A DNA stretch of 64,000 nt, taken from contig NZ_CP072801.1 of the NCBI RefSeq assembly GCF_017901135.1, forward strand, positions 62,001 through 126,000. Reading direction: 5' to 3'. Source of the stretch: Thiothrix litoralis. Its GTDB lineage: Bacteria > Pseudomonadota > Gammaproteobacteria > Thiotrichales > Thiotrichaceae. Each line of letters begins with the position of its first letter. Within the stretch, counting starts at the first letter, position 1. The translations under genes were made by a program, and so were the position numbers. The notes under the pieces are model-generated. The model was given only the letters and a program-made list of their open reading frames with translations, made no database searches and was not told the DNA's origin. Below, piece after piece: positions 1-9,455 of this stretch.

Positions 1-1
1 C

Positions 2-871
2 CAATATTTACGCTGGCTCAACAACGTTTCCCCCGTCGGCCTTACGCAGGATGACGCAGGTAAATACACCGGCTTTTCCTTCACCAAGGGCATGGATTTG
101 GGCGATAGCCTGATGTATGGGCGGCCTGTCAGCGAAATCCTTGCCGAACGCATTCCCATCACTTTATTACTTAATCTGGTCACGTTGCCACTGATTTACG
201 TGATTGCGATTGTGGTCGGTGTGAAGGCGGCGACGGATCGGGGGGGGCGTTTCGATACGATTTCGAGTGTGTCGATGCTGGCGCTGTGGTCGATTCCTAC
301 CATGTTGGCGGGGGTGTTGCTGCTGGGTTTCTTTGCCAATACCCAGTATTGGCAATGGTTTCCGACGGCGGGGATTAGCAGCCGCGAGGCGCAGGATATG
401 CCCTTCCTGCCACATATGCTGGCGGGGGCATGGGTTCCCGGCTACTTGCTTGACCGGGTGTGGCATTTGGTATTGCCGGTGATTTGCCTGTCTTACGCTG
501 GGTTTGCGGGCTTGGCGAAGTTGACGCGTACTTCGGTGCTGGAAAACCTGCAAGCCGATTATGCGCGTACTGCCCGTGCCAAAGGCTTGGCGGAAGAGGA
601 TGTGTTGTGGAAACACGTGTTCCGTAACAGCTTGTTGCCACTGATTACCGTGTCTGCTGGATTGCTACCCAGCTTGTTGGCAGGTTCACTCATTGTGGAA
701 AACATTTTCAGTATTAATGGCATGGGGCAATTGGCAGTGGAGGCGGTGAAAGGCCGTGACCGTGAGCTAGTGCTGTCGATTACCTGGATCAGCGGTTTTT
801 TGACCCTGATTGGTTATCTGATTGCGGATTTCTGTTACACGCTGGTAGACCCAAGGGTGACGTATGACTGA
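2..871 (+). CDS. ABC transporter permease, OppB/YejB type (5' end missing)
   Basis: Inner-membrane permease subunit of a peptide/microcin-type ABC importer. The reading frame is open from base 2, and the residues before the first ATG (position 92) read as normal permease sequence, so the true start lies upstream of the window. Several hydrophobic segments are visible. The cytoplasmic EAA-type coupling loop is seen near the end (RTARAKGLAEEDVLWKHVF) followed by NSLLPLIT, as in OppB/DppB/YejB. It overlaps the next permease gene by 8 bases, and the order permease-permease-double ATPase matches yejB-yejE-yejF. The binding protein gene is presumably just upstream. Substrate cannot be read from sequence. 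Confidence 0.9.
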   Translation, partial: QYLRWLNNVSPVGLTQDDAGKYTGFSFTKGMDLGDSLMYGRPVSEILAERIPITLLLNLVTLPLIYVIAIVVGVKAATDRGGRFDTISSVSMLALWSIPTMLAGVLLLGFFANTQYWQWFPTAGISSREAQDMPFLPHMLAGAWVPGYLLDRVWHLVLPVICLSYAGFAGLAKLTRTSVLENLQADYARTARAKGLAEEDVLWKHVFRNSLLPLITVSAGLLPSLLAGSLIVENIFSINGMGQLAVEAVKGRDRELVLSITWISGFLTLIGYLIADFCYTLVDPRVTYD

Positions 872-2057
872 TATGACGGCACACACAGTCAGCCGCGAAA
901 CGTTTTTCCGGCGTGTCTGGCGAGCCATTTGGCCGCGTATTGGGGTGAAACTTGGCTTCGCGTGGGTGGGGCTGCTGGTCTTCATGGGAGTGTTCGCGCC
1001 GTTTTTAGCCAATTCGATGCCATTACTGATGAGTAAGGGCGGGCACATTTCTGCGCCTGTGTTGGAATACCTGACGGTCGAAGATGTGTTCGTATTGGCG
1101 GTGTTTGCCTTGGTTGTGGTGCTGGCATGGCTGCGCTTGAGTGGGGGTAAACGGGTGTTGCTGTTTCTGGCAGGAACGCTCGTTGCTGCCGTCTTGGCGA
1201 ATCTGCTGGTGAAGCCACCGGCGGTGAAAATTTACGATGATTTTCGTGCTCCAGCGTATACCGAGGCGGATTGGCGCATGATGCCACCCGTGCCGTATGC
1301 GCCGACCGATTACCTGCGTGATTACCCGGAACACGGGCTGGAGCAGCCGCTCAAGGCTACGGATGGGCGCTTTCACCTGATGGGTACGGAGGAAAATGGT
1401 GCGGATGTGTTTAGCCGCATGATTCATGCTTCGCGTATTGCGCTGAGCATTGGGTTGATTGCGACCAGTATTTCCATGGTGATCGGCGTAGTGCTGGGCG
1501 GGCTGATGGGGTATTTTTCCGGCGTGGTGGATATGATCGGGATGCGCTTAGTGGAAATTTTCGAGGCGATCCCGACGCTGTTTTTGCTGCTGACCTTCGT
1601 GGCGTTTTTCGGGCGCAGTTTGTACATGATGATGATCATTATCGGTGTCACCAGTTGGTCGGGGTATGCGCGGTATATTCGGGCGGAATTCCTCAAGTTG
1701 CGTAAGCAGGAGTTTGTGCAGGCGGCGGTAGCCAGTGGCTTGCCGTTGTCGTCGATTTTGTTCCGTCACATGCTGCCGAATGGGGTTGCGCCTTTGCTGG
1801 TGGCGGCGAGTTTCGGGGTGGCTTCGGCGATTTTGGCGGAAGCGACGCTGAGTTTCCTCGGCCTCGGTCTGGTGGGTGAGCCGTCGTGGGGGCAAATGCT
1901 GGATCAGGCGGTGAAATCGTCCACTTTCAACTGGTGGATGGCGGCATTCCCCGGCGGTGCGATTTTCTTCACGGTGTTTGCCTATAACCTGATCGGCGAA
2001 GCCTTCCGGGATGCGATTGACCCGAAGTTGTCACGCAATGCGGGGGTAGGCTCATGA
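864..2057 (+). CDS. ABC transporter permease, OppC/YejE type
   Basis: Second membrane subunit of the same importer, 397 aa. The C-terminal ~230 residues form the usual transport domain with the EAA loop (RAEFLKLRKQEFVQAAVASG) and the family's SFLGLGLVGEPSWGQML signature. The region between the first membrane helix and the transport domain (about residues 50-170) is longer than in many OppC proteins and contains extra hydrophobic stretches followed by a soluble loop, as in YejE-type proteins. Translationally coupled to its neighbours: 8-base overlap upstream and an ATGA overlap with the ATPase gene. Confidence 0.9.
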   Translation: MTDMTAHTVSRETFFRRVWRAIWPRIGVKLGFAWVGLLVFMGVFAPFLANSMPLLMSKGGHISAPVLEYLTVEDVFVLAVFALVVVLAWLRLSGGKRVLLFLAGTLVAAVLANLLVKPPAVKIYDDFRAPAYTEADWRMMPPVPYAPTDYLRDYPEHGLEQPLKATDGRFHLMGTEENGADVFSRMIHASRIALSIGLIATSISMVIGVVLGGLMGYFSGVVDMIGMRLVEIFEAIPTLFLLLTFVAFFGRSLYMMMIIIGVTSWSGYARYIRAEFLKLRKQEFVQAAVASGLPLSSILFRHMLPNGVAPLLVAASFGVASAILAEATLSFLGLGLVGEPSWGQMLDQAVKSSTFNWWMAAFPGGAIFFTVFAYNLIGEAFRDAIDPKLSRNAGVGS

Positions 2058-3691
2058 GTCAGCCATTGCTGGAAGTCAGGAACCTGCGCACTTACTTGAA
2101 CAGTGGCGGGCGTACCGTGAAAGCGGTCGATGATGTCAGTTTCAGTATTCCCAAGGGTGAAACCTTTTGTCTGGTGGGCGAATCGGGCAGTGGCAAGTCG
2201 ATTTCGGCGCTATCCGTGATCCGCTTGTTGCCGCAGGGCATTGCCTCGCATCCGGGCGGTGAAATCCTGTTTAACGGGCAAGATATACTCAAACTGCCGG
2301 AAGATGCATTGCGCGGCATTCGTGGTTCGCAAATAGCGATGATCTTTCAGGAGCCGATGACCTCGCTGAATCCGGTATTTTCGGTGGGGGAACAGATTAC
2401 CGAAGCCCTGCAATTGCACCACCCGACCATGAGCGATGAAGAGGCGCTGGAACGGGCATTATTGGCGTTGGAACAGGTGCAAATCCCCAAGGCGCGGGAA
2501 CGTTTCCACGATTACCCGCACCAGTTATCGGGTGGGCAACGGCAGCGGGTAATGATTGCGATGGCGCTGGCTTGTGAGCCGGAATTGCTGATTGCTGACG
2601 AGCCAACCACGGCGCTGGATGTGACGGTACAGGCTGAAATCCTGCGTTTGCTGCGTCAATTGCAGGACGATACTGGCATGAGCACGCTGTTCATTACCCA
2701 CGATTTTGGGGTAGTGGCGCAAATGGCGCAACAGGTTGGGGTGATGCAGCAGGGTAAGCTGGTGGAGGTGGGCAGTACCACGCAGGTGTTGCGGCATCCG
2801 CAACATGCTTATACGCAGCAATTGCTGGCGGCAGTGCCGGAGAATTTGGTGAGAGAGAGGAAAATCCCCCCCAGCCCCCCTTTTGCAAAGGGGGGAAAAG
2901 AGAGTCTCCTTTCTATTCGTAATCTCAACGTTTGGTTTCCCATCAAAAAAGGTCTGCTCCGCCGCACGGTCGATCATGTGAGGGCGGTGGATGATGTGTC
3001 GCTGGATATTCCGAAAGGCCAGATCGTGGCATTGGTGGGGGAGTCCGGTTGTGGCAAGACCACGTTGGGGCGAGCTATTTTGCAACTGGAAAAGCCAACG
3101 TCTGGCAGTATTCAGTTACACGGGCAGGAGCTGACCGGCTTATCGGCGCGGGAATTGCGCCCATTGCGTCCGAAAATGCAGATTGCTTTTCAGGACCCGC
3201 AATCGTCGCTTAACCCGCGTTTGCTGGTGGAAACCACTCTGACCGAGCCGCTCAAGGCACACGGTATTGGCGTAAATCAGGAAGAGCGCATCGAACGTGC
3301 TGCGCAGATTCTGGACGATATGCAGCTTCCACGGGATGCGCTGTGGCGTTACCCGCACGAATTTTCCGGTGGGCAACGCCAGCGTATCGGTTTGGCACGC
3401 GCTTTGGTGTTAAACCCCGAATTCATCGTTTGCGATGAAATCACCAGTGCGCTAGATGTGTCGGTACAGGCCGAAATCTTGCAATTACTGCTGAAAATTC
3501 GTGACGAACACAACCTGACGCTATTATTTATCACGCACAATATCGGGGTGGTGGAATACCTCAGCGACCAAACGATGGTGATGTACAAAGGCAAAATCGT
3601 GGAACGAGGGGCTACCGCTGAGGTATGCGGTAATCCGCAAGAAGATTACACGCAGAAGTTGCTGTCAGCCGTGCCACGTTTGCTCATTTGA
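2054..3691 (+). CDS. Fused double-ATPase ABC transporter subunit (YejF/DppDF type)
   Basis: Cytoplasmic energy subunit, 545 aa, with two complete ABC domains in one chain. Domain 1 has Walker A GESGSGKS, signature LSGGQRQR and Walker [13 protein letters not shown]. Domain 2 has [16 protein letters not shown] and [12 protein letters not shown]. Length is close to E. coli YejF. The linker between domains (around residues 270-285) reads [14 protein letters not shown] and is encoded by a GC-rich palindrome (see repeat at 2863-2900), so a small repeat appears to have been accepted in frame. Last gene of the importer operon; it starts with an ATGA overlap. Confidence 0.93.
   Translation: MSQPLLEVRNLRTYLNSGGRTVKAVDDVSFSIPKGETFCLVGESGSGKSISALSVIRLLPQGIASHPGGEILFNGQDILKLPEDALRGIRGSQIAMIFQEPMTSLNPVFSVGEQITEALQLHHPTMSDEEALERALLALEQVQIPKARERFHDYPHQLSGGQRQRVMIAMALACEPELLIADEPTTALDVTVQAEILRLLRQLQDDTGMSTLFITHDFGVVAQMAQQVGVMQQGKLVEVGSTTQVLRHPQHAYTQQLLAAVPENLVRERKIPPSPPFAKGGKESLLSIRNLNVWFPIKKGLLRRTVDHVRAVDDVSLDIPKGQIVALVGESGCGKTTLGRAILQLEKPTSGSIQLHGQELTGLSARELRPLRPKMQIAFQDPQSSLNPRLLVETTLTEPLKAHGIGVNQEERIERAAQILDDMQLPRDALWRYPHEFSGGQRQRIGLARALVLNPEFIVCDEITSALDVSVQAEILQLLLKIRDEHNLTLLFITHNIGVVEYLSDQTMVMYKGKIVERGATAEVCGNPQEDYTQKLLSAVPRLLI
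2863..2900. repeat. REP-like palindrome inside the YejF-type linker
   Basis: The core at 2875-2895 is an inverted repeat with 9-base arms (CCCCCCTTT/AAAGGGGGG) and a 3-base loop, preceded by AATCCCCCCCAG. It stays in frame, adds no stop and lies exactly between the two ATPase domains. Similar C-rich/G-rich motifs flank the IS110 element at 21490-21517 and 24262-24281, which suggests a dispersed genomic repeat family. That grouping is inference from a few motifs. Confidence 0.6.
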
Positions 3692-3698
3692 TCAGGAA

Positions 3699-3917
3699 TT
3701 AATCCTTCTTCCAGAATTTTTTACCGCAATCCTGACACCAGAATTTGTGCTGGCGGGTGAGCAGTTTTTCATACCAGGTTCGTCGTACTGCCATTACATA
3801 GGCGCTGCGGCAGGCAGGACAGCCCATGCGGCTTTTTTTCAGCCAATCGAACTGATGGACGCTGGAAAATGGACGCGGCGGCGACGTTACGACCAACGCT
3901 TTGGATGTACTTAACAT
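3699..3917 (-). CDS. Small zinc-ribbon protein
   Basis: Predicted 72-aa soluble protein with two Cys pairs (CPAC about residue 33 and CQDC about residue 63) separated by a basic stretch, ending in a lysine-rich tail. This is a four-cysteine zinc ribbon, so nucleic-acid or protein binding is plausible. I chose the ATG at 3917 because an AAGGG lies about 8 bases upstream; a longer frame extends to 3977. A possible promoter (TTGATT-17-TAGATT on the minus strand) lies just upstream. It follows ftsX, a position often held by rpoH in gammaproteobacteria. Specific function unknown. Confidence 0.6.
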   Translation of the reverse strand: MLSTSKALVVTSPPRPFSSVHQFDWLKKSRMGCPACRSAYVMAVRRTWYEKLLTRQHKFWCQDCGKKFWKKD

Positions 3918-4023
3918 AGCAAAAGCCCTTGACACTCGGGAAACCAATAATCTAATACAAGCCAGTGCAAAAATCAATCTACTTGATACTGGGGTATTTG
4001 CTTTATAATTAATCAGTTAAAGG

Positions 4024-5013
4024 TCAATTGATGGCATCGTCGCTTTGCCAGAGGTAGCGCCCCACCGCTAGCCATGAGCCAATGACCCCCAGAAGACTGC
4101 TGGCGAACAGGATTTTCAGGGTCATGAGCACATCAATACCGCTGAGTATGAAAGTGCTGCCATAAAGGCTGGCGAGTTTGGTGACCGGCGCAATCAGGAA
4201 TAACAGCGCGATATGCACGATCACCAGGCTCAATACTCCCCCAAATAACCCCAGCCAGATGCCGTTATAAATGAAGGGGCGGCGGATGTAGGCATTGGTT
4301 GCCCCAATCAATTGGGTGACGCGGATTTCTTCCTTACGGTTTTCGATGTCGAGGCGGATGGTATTGCCGACCACCAGCAGCACCGTCATCCCCAGCAAGA
4401 TAGAAACGACCAGCACGATGCGTTCCGCAATCCGCAGGATACCGCGTAGGCGTTGTACCCATTCCACGTCGATTTGTACGTCATCGACTTCGGGGTAGGT
4501 TCTGAGTTTTTTGGTGAGGCCATCCGCATCCATATCCAGATTACCGAGCAGGCTAAGGCGTGGGGTGAGGATCAACACATGGGGCAGGGGGTTTTCATCC
4601 AGCGTTTCCAGTGTTTGCGCAAAGCCGGTAATTTTGCGGAAATCAGCCAGCGCTTCCTCGCGGGTCACGACGCGCACATTGTCTATTTCGGGCAATTCGG
4701 AGAGCAATTCCGCGCGGTCTTTGGCCTGCTGTTCGGAAACAGATTGTTTCAGGAACAGGGTGACAGTGGGGACTTCACGCTTGTCAGCCGTCAAGGTCTG
4801 CATATTTTTTAGCAGCAAGTGCAAGCTGGTGGGCAGGGAGAGCGCAATCGCAATCGCCGCCAAGGTGATCCAAGTCGACACCGGGTTGAACCACAGGCGT
4901 TCCATGCTGAACTTGATGGCACCAGACTGTTGGTTCCACCAAGCGTTAAAAGGGGTGGCATAAAAGGATGCGTTGCGCTTGGGAGCCGCTTTTTTGTTTG
5001 CAGGGTTCGCCAT
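4024..5013 (-). CDS. ftsX: Cell division protein FtsX
   Basis: Membrane partner of FtsE. FtsEX couples ATP hydrolysis at the septum to activation of periplasmic peptidoglycan hydrolases. The 329-aa protein has a basic N-terminal tail, a first membrane helix near residue 50, a periplasmic domain (about 75-190) and three helices in the C-terminal third, the usual FtsX layout. The start codon overlaps the ftsE stop (TAATG), so the two are translationally coupled. Order ftsY-ftsE-ftsX is conserved in gammaproteobacteria. Confidence 0.95.
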   Translation of the reverse strand: MANPANKKAAPKRNASFYATPFNAWWNQQSGAIKFSMERLWFNPVSTWITLAAIAIALSLPTSLHLLLKNMQTLTADKREVPTVTLFLKQSVSEQQAKDRAELLSELPEIDNVRVVTREEALADFRKITGFAQTLETLDENPLPHVLILTPRLSLLGNLDMDADGLTKKLRTYPEVDDVQIDVEWVQRLRGILRIAERIVLVVSILLGMTVLLVVGNTIRLDIENRKEEIRVTQLIGATNAYIRRPFIYNGIWLGLFGGVLSLVIVHIALLFLIAPVTKLASLYGSTFILSGIDVLMTLKILFASSLLGVIGSWLAVGRYLWQSDDAIN

Positions 5014-5657
5014 TAGTCTACCTTTTGGAGCACGATGGTGCGTTTTTTCATGCGTTCTACCAGGGCGTGGTCGTGGCTGGCAATCATGACCGTGGCACCG
5101 AGTTCGTTGAATTGTGCGAAGGTAAACATGATGTCTTGTGCCAGTTCTGGGTCAAGGTTGCCGGTGGGTTCGTCCGCCAGAATAATGGTGGGTTTATTGA
5201 CCATCGCCCGTGCAATGCCCACCCGCTGTTTTTCCCCGGCGGACAGCATCAGCGGGAAGGTGCTTTCGCGGCCTGTCAGCCCGACCTTATCCAGCGCGGC
5301 TTGTACGCGGCGGCGGGTTTCGCTTTGCCCCATTCCGGCGATGCGCAAGGGCAGGGCGATATTGTCGAATACCGTGCGGTCATACAGCAGGTGCGGGTCC
5401 TGAAAGATGAAGCCAATGCGGCGGCGGTAATTGGGGATTTGGCTTCTGCCCAGCTTGCTCAGGGAACGCCCACCAATCAAAACATCGCCTTTGGTGGGGC
5501 GTTCCAGCATGGCTACCAGTTTCAGCAAGGTGCTTTTACCAGCGCCGGAATGCCCGGTGATGAACACCATTTCACCAGCTTCCAGCGTCAGGTTGATATT
5601 GTAAAGGGCTAGTTGCCCTGTTGGGTATTTTTTACTGACTTGCTTGAATTCAATCAT
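5013..5657 (-). CDS. ftsE: Cell division ATP-binding protein FtsE
   Basis: ABC-family ATPase of the FtsEX complex, 214 aa, close to the normal length (~222). Walker [10 protein letters not shown], signature [14 protein letters not shown] (LSAGE is a common FtsE form) and Walker [13 protein letters not shown] are present, followed by the H-loop ([11 protein letters not shown]). Begins 6 bases after ftsY and overlaps ftsX by one base, so it lies inside a three-gene operon. Confidence 0.96.
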   Translation of the reverse strand: MIEFKQVSKKYPTGQLALYNINLTLEAGEMVFITGHSGAGKSTLLKLVAMLERPTKGDVLIGGRSLSKLGRSQIPNYRRRIGFIFQDPHLLYDRTVFDNIALPLRIAGMGQSETRRRVQAALDKVGLTGRESTFPLMLSAGEKQRVGIARAMVNKPTIILADEPTGNLDPELAQDIMFTFAQFNELGATVMIASHDHALVERMKKRTIVLQKVD

Positions 5658-5663
5658 GTAGTG

Positions 5664-6671
5664 TTAACTATTCCCGGTAAGCAGGGCGCTGGTGAATTCA
5701 TAGGCATCGAATTCCTGAAGGTCATCAATGCTTTCACCCACGCCGATAAAGCGTACCGGGACTTTAAGTTGTTGGGCAATAGCGAGCAGGATGCCACCTT
5801 TGGCAGTCCCGTCGAGTTTGGTGACGGTAATACCCGTCAGCCCTAATGCTTCGTTGAATTGTTTGGCTTGTACCAAAGCATTCTGGCCGATACTGGCGTC
5901 CACGATCAGCATGATTTCATGCGGGGCGGAACCGTCCAGTTTTTGGATGACGCGCTTCACTTTTTTCAGCTCATCCATCAAATTGGTTTGCGTGTGCAAG
6001 CGCCCGGCGGTATCCGCCAGCAGCACGTCGATTTTGCGGGCTTTGGCCGCTTGCACCGCATCGAAGATCACCGAAGCCGAATCAGCCCCGCTGCCTTGGG
6101 CAATCACCGGGATATGGTTGCGTTCGCCCCAGATGGTGAGCTGTTCCACGGCTGCGGCGCGGAAGGTGTCGCCTGCGGCTAGCATCACCGATTTGCCGTC
6201 TTGCTGGAATTTTTTCGCAAGCTTGCCAATGGTGGTGGTTTTACCCGCACCATTAATGCCGACCATCAGTAGCACAAACGGTTTGTGGCTGCTGTCGATT
6301 TTCAGCGGTTGTGCAGCCGAGCGCAGGATGTCGTGTACCTTATTGTACAGAGCCTGCATCATGGCATCCATATCTGCCAGTTCGGCGCGGTTGACCCGGC
6401 TGGTGAGGTCGTCCATGATTTCGCGGGTGGCCTCTATGCCGACATCTGCCATCAATAAACGGGTTTCCAATTCCTCCAGCACATCGTCGTCAATTTGCTT
6501 TTTGCCCATAACCAGCGTATCCATACCCATGATCAGGGCATTACTGGTTTTGGAGAGGCCGCGTTTCAGACGCGCGAACAAACCTTCCGCCGGAGCGGCT
6601 GGTGATTCTTGAGGCACCGCAGGGGTGTTTTCAGGCAATTCCTGGTTTTTTTTCTTTCCGAATCCAAACAT
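5664..6671 (-). CDS. ftsY: Signal recognition particle receptor FtsY
   Basis: GTPase that receives SRP-ribosome complexes at the inner membrane, 335 aa. An N domain (about residues 35-120) is followed by the G domain with G1 GINGAGKTTT, G2 DTFRAAA, G3 DTAGR and G4 TKLDGTAKGG. The A domain is short (~30 residues), starting MFGFGKKK. I set the start at 6671 because the longer open frame up to 6932 runs over the divergent peptidase gene and gives no FtsY-like sequence. First gene of ftsY-ftsE-ftsX; the promoter must lie in or near the 43-base gap to the divergent M16 gene. Confidence 0.95.
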   Translation of the reverse strand: MFGFGKKKNQELPENTPAVPQESPAAPAEGLFARLKRGLSKTSNALIMGMDTLVMGKKQIDDDVLEELETRLLMADVGIEATREIMDDLTSRVNRAELADMDAMMQALYNKVHDILRSAAQPLKIDSSHKPFVLLMVGINGAGKTTTIGKLAKKFQQDGKSVMLAAGDTFRAAAVEQLTIWGERNHIPVIAQGSGADSASVIFDAVQAAKARKIDVLLADTAGRLHTQTNLMDELKKVKRVIQKLDGSAPHEIMLIVDASIGQNALVQAKQFNEALGLTGITVTKLDGTAKGGILLAIAQQLKVPVRFIGVGESIDDLQEFDAYEFTSALLTGNS

Positions 6672-6714
6672 CGTACAATGACCGCCCAGCTTTTTACTAT
6701 CGTCAGGTGAAAGA

Positions 6715-8139
6715 ATGCGAAGAATACTACCATTTGCCGGACAAAACCGTAATATCAAAACAATTCTAGCGGTTTCTGTCGTGTTTGCAGGTTTTTTTAT
6801 GCCACCCGTGCAGGCTATTGAGCGCGTGAAGGTGGAAGTACCGGTACACGAATACAAGCTGGATAACGGTTTGAAGGTGTTGGTGAAACAGGATAAGCGT
6901 GCGCCGATTGCCGTGGTGCAGTTGTGGTACAAGGTGGGTTCGAGCTACGAACACGGTGGTCAAACCGGGCTGTCACACGTGGTCGAACACATGATGTTCA
7001 AGGGCACGACCAAGTATCCCACGGGCGAATTTAATCGCATCATTGCCGAAAACGGAGCACAAGATAATGCCTTCACTGGGCAGGATTACACCGCTTATTA
7101 CCAAATAATTGCCGCAGACCGACTGGAAGTGGCCTTTGAACTGGAATCTGACCGGGTGCGCAACCTCACCTTGCCGCCCGCCGAATTCAGAAAAGAAGTC
7201 GAGGTAGTAAAGGAAGAGCGTCGCTGGCGTACTGAAGACAAGCCGACGGCGCTGACCCGCGAACAGTTTGAGGCGGTCGCTTTCCTCAACAGCCCTTACC
7301 ATAACCCGGTGATTGGCTGGATGGCAGATCTGGATGCCATGCAAGTGGAAGACTTGCGGGCATGGTACGAGCGTTGGTACGCGCCCAACAATGCCACGCT
7401 GGTAGTGGTCGGCGATGTTGACCCCGCCGCCGTTTACGAATTGGCGAAAAAGTATTACGGCCCACTCAAGCCCACCGAGAATATTCCGAAGCCCAAGCCA
7501 CAGACCGAAGTGGAGCAAAAAGGCTTGCGCATGATCAAGGTCAAAGCGCCTGCTGAATTGCCGTACATTATGATGGGCTACAAAGTCCCCGGCATGATCA
7601 ATGCCAAGCAAAAGTGGGAGCCGTATGCACTGGAAATGCTTGCAGGTATTTTAGACGGTGGCAACAGTTCACGTTTATCCAAAGAGCTGATCCGGGGTAA
7701 GGAAATCGCCTCCAGCGCCAGTGCGTGGTACAGCGGTTCCGGGCGCTTGCCAGATTTGTTTAGCCTGAGCGGAATGCCGACCAAGGGCGAAAAGCTGGAA
7801 ACGGTCAAAACGGCCTTGCTGGAACAAGTCGAAAAACTCCGCAACGAGCCGGTGTCGGCGGAAGAATTGGATCGCGTTAAGGCACAAGTGATTGCCAGTG
7901 AAATCTACGAACGTGATTCCCAACAGAATCAGGCCATAACGCTGGGTTCGCTGGAAACGGTGGGTTTGGGTTATCAACTGTCGGATGAATACGTCGATAA
8001 TATTTTGGCGATTACGCCCGACCAGATTCAGGCCGTGGCGAAGAAATACCTGATTGAAGATACGCTGACGATTGCGGAACTTGACCCCCAACCCATTGAC
8101 CCGAACAAGCCGAAAAACGCGCCGAGTTTCGTGAGGTAA
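6715..8139 (+). CDS. M16 family zinc peptidase, catalytic member
   Basis: Insulinase/processing-peptidase family protein, 474 aa. A hydrophobic N-terminal segment ending near PVQA looks like a signal peptide, which would place it in the periplasm. The inverted zinc motif HxxEH is present as HVVEH, and the distal glutamate lies in EVVKEER about 75 residues later, so it should be catalytic. Immediately followed (5-base gap) by a second M16 gene lacking the zinc motif, the typical arrangement of a heterodimer of active and inactive subunits. Substrate unknown. Confidence 0.92.
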   Translation: MRRILPFAGQNRNIKTILAVSVVFAGFFMPPVQAIERVKVEVPVHEYKLDNGLKVLVKQDKRAPIAVVQLWYKVGSSYEHGGQTGLSHVVEHMMFKGTTKYPTGEFNRIIAENGAQDNAFTGQDYTAYYQIIAADRLEVAFELESDRVRNLTLPPAEFRKEVEVVKEERRWRTEDKPTALTREQFEAVAFLNSPYHNPVIGWMADLDAMQVEDLRAWYERWYAPNNATLVVVGDVDPAAVYELAKKYYGPLKPTENIPKPKPQTEVEQKGLRMIKVKAPAELPYIMMGYKVPGMINAKQKWEPYALEMLAGILDGGNSSRLSKELIRGKEIASSASAWYSGSGRLPDLFSLSGMPTKGEKLETVKTALLEQVEKLRNEPVSAEELDRVKAQVIASEIYERDSQQNQAITLGSLETVGLGYQLSDEYVDNILAITPDQIQAVAKKYLIEDTLTIAELDPQPIDPNKPKNAPSFVR

Positions 8140-8144
8140 ACACC

Positions 8145-9455
8145 ATGTTGAAAAAGATATTGTTAGCACCACTGGTGCTGTTGGTGGTGTTTGCACCCTT
8201 CGCACACGCCGCCCCTCAAATCGAGCACTGGACAACGGCTAACGGTTTACGGGTGTATTACGTTCCCGCACCTGAGTTGCCGATGATGGATTTGCGGCTG
8301 GTGTTTGACGCGGGCAGTGCGCGGGATGGCACAAAGCAAGGTCTGGCAATGCTGGCGAACGATATGTTGAACAAAGGCGCTGCTGGTTTGAGTGAAGACC
8401 AGCTTACCGAACAGTTTGAATCGATTGGTGCGGTGTTTTCTTCCAGCGCATCCAAGGATATGGGGGCAGTGGGCTTGCGCACCATTACGCTGGAAAAAGA
8501 GCAAAAGACTGCGGTCGATCTGTGGCTGAAGGTTTTGTCCAAACCCGATTTTCCACAAAAAGACTTCGAGCGGGTGCAAAAGCTGACGCTGGTCGGTTTG
8601 CAAGCGGAAAAGCAAGACCCGGAAAGTTTGGGGAGTAAAGCCTTCTACAAAGCCTTGTACGGTGATCACCCTTACGGGCAGTCCGAAAATGGTACGGAAG
8701 AGAGCATTCAAGCGCTGACAGTCGACGACCTAAAAGCGTTTTACCAACAGTATTATGTCGCTAAAAACGGCTTGCTAGCCATCGTGGGGGCGGTTGACCG
8801 TAAGCAGGCGGAAGCCTTGGCGGAACAGGTGTCGGCGGTGTTGCCAGCGGGTGAAGCGGCTGCGCCCATCCCTGAAGTAAAGCCATTGACGGAAGCCAAA
8901 ACCGTGAAGATTCCTTACCCTTCGGCTCAGTCACACATTTTGGTGGGGCAGATTGGTAACAAGCGTGGGGATGACGATTATTTCACCTTGTATATGGGTA
9001 ATCAGGTATTGGGGGGCAGCGGTTTTACCTCGCGCCTGATGAAAGAAGTGCGTAATGACCGGGGTTTGAGCTACAGCGTCTACAGTTACTTTGCACCGAT
9101 GGCGCAATTGGGTGCGTTTGAAATCGGCCTGCAAACCAAGCAGGAACAAACGGCCGAGGCGCTGAAAGTGGTGCGTGATGTGCTGGGCAAGTTCCAGAAA
9201 GAAGGCCCCACCGATGAGGAGTTGGAGGCTTCCAAAAAGGATATTACTGGCGGTTTCCCGCTGCGTACTGCGAATAACAGCCAGATTGTGGAATACGTCG
9301 GGGTGATCGGCTTTTACAAATTGCCATTGGATTATCTGGATACATTCACCGGCAAAATCAATGCGCTGACCCGCGAGCAGATTGCCGATGCGTTTACACG
9401 CCGGGTACAGCCAGACAAAATGGTAACGGTGATCGTGGGTGGCGATGAAAAATAA
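8145..9455 (+). CDS. M16 family peptidase-like protein, non-catalytic partner
   Basis: 436 aa with an N-terminal signal peptide (ends near AHAA). The position where HxxEH is expected reads LAMLANDML, so the zinc site is missing. The C-terminal domain keeps the R/Y pair region (NDRGLSYSVYSYF) that contacts substrate in M16 heterodimers. It therefore probably acts as the substrate-binding subunit beside the upstream catalytic protein. Its end overlaps the rsmD start by about 11 bases. Confidence 0.9.
   Translation: MLKKILLAPLVLLVVFAPFAHAAPQIEHWTTANGLRVYYVPAPELPMMDLRLVFDAGSARDGTKQGLAMLANDMLNKGAAGLSEDQLTEQFESIGAVFSSSASKDMGAVGLRTITLEKEQKTAVDLWLKVLSKPDFPQKDFERVQKLTLVGLQAEKQDPESLGSKAFYKALYGDHPYGQSENGTEESIQALTVDDLKAFYQQYYVAKNGLLAIVGAVDRKQAEALAEQVSAVLPAGEAAAPIPEVKPLTEAKTVKIPYPSAQSHILVGQIGNKRGDDDYFTLYMGNQVLGGSGFTSRLMKEVRNDRGLSYSVYSYFAPMAQLGAFEIGLQTKQEQTAEALKVVRDVLGKFQKEGPTDEELEASKKDITGGFPLRTANNSQIVEYVGVIGFYKLPLDYLDTFTGKINALTREQIADAFTRRVQPDKMVTVIVGGDEK

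Noticed and set aside
3692-4023. rpoH downstream of ftsX, as in many gammaproteobacteria
   Set aside because: Only a small zinc-ribbon gene is present; no sigma-32 motifs.
6672-6932. N-terminal extension of FtsY
   Set aside because: The frame is open but lies over the divergent M16 gene and its residues do not resemble an FtsY acidic domain.
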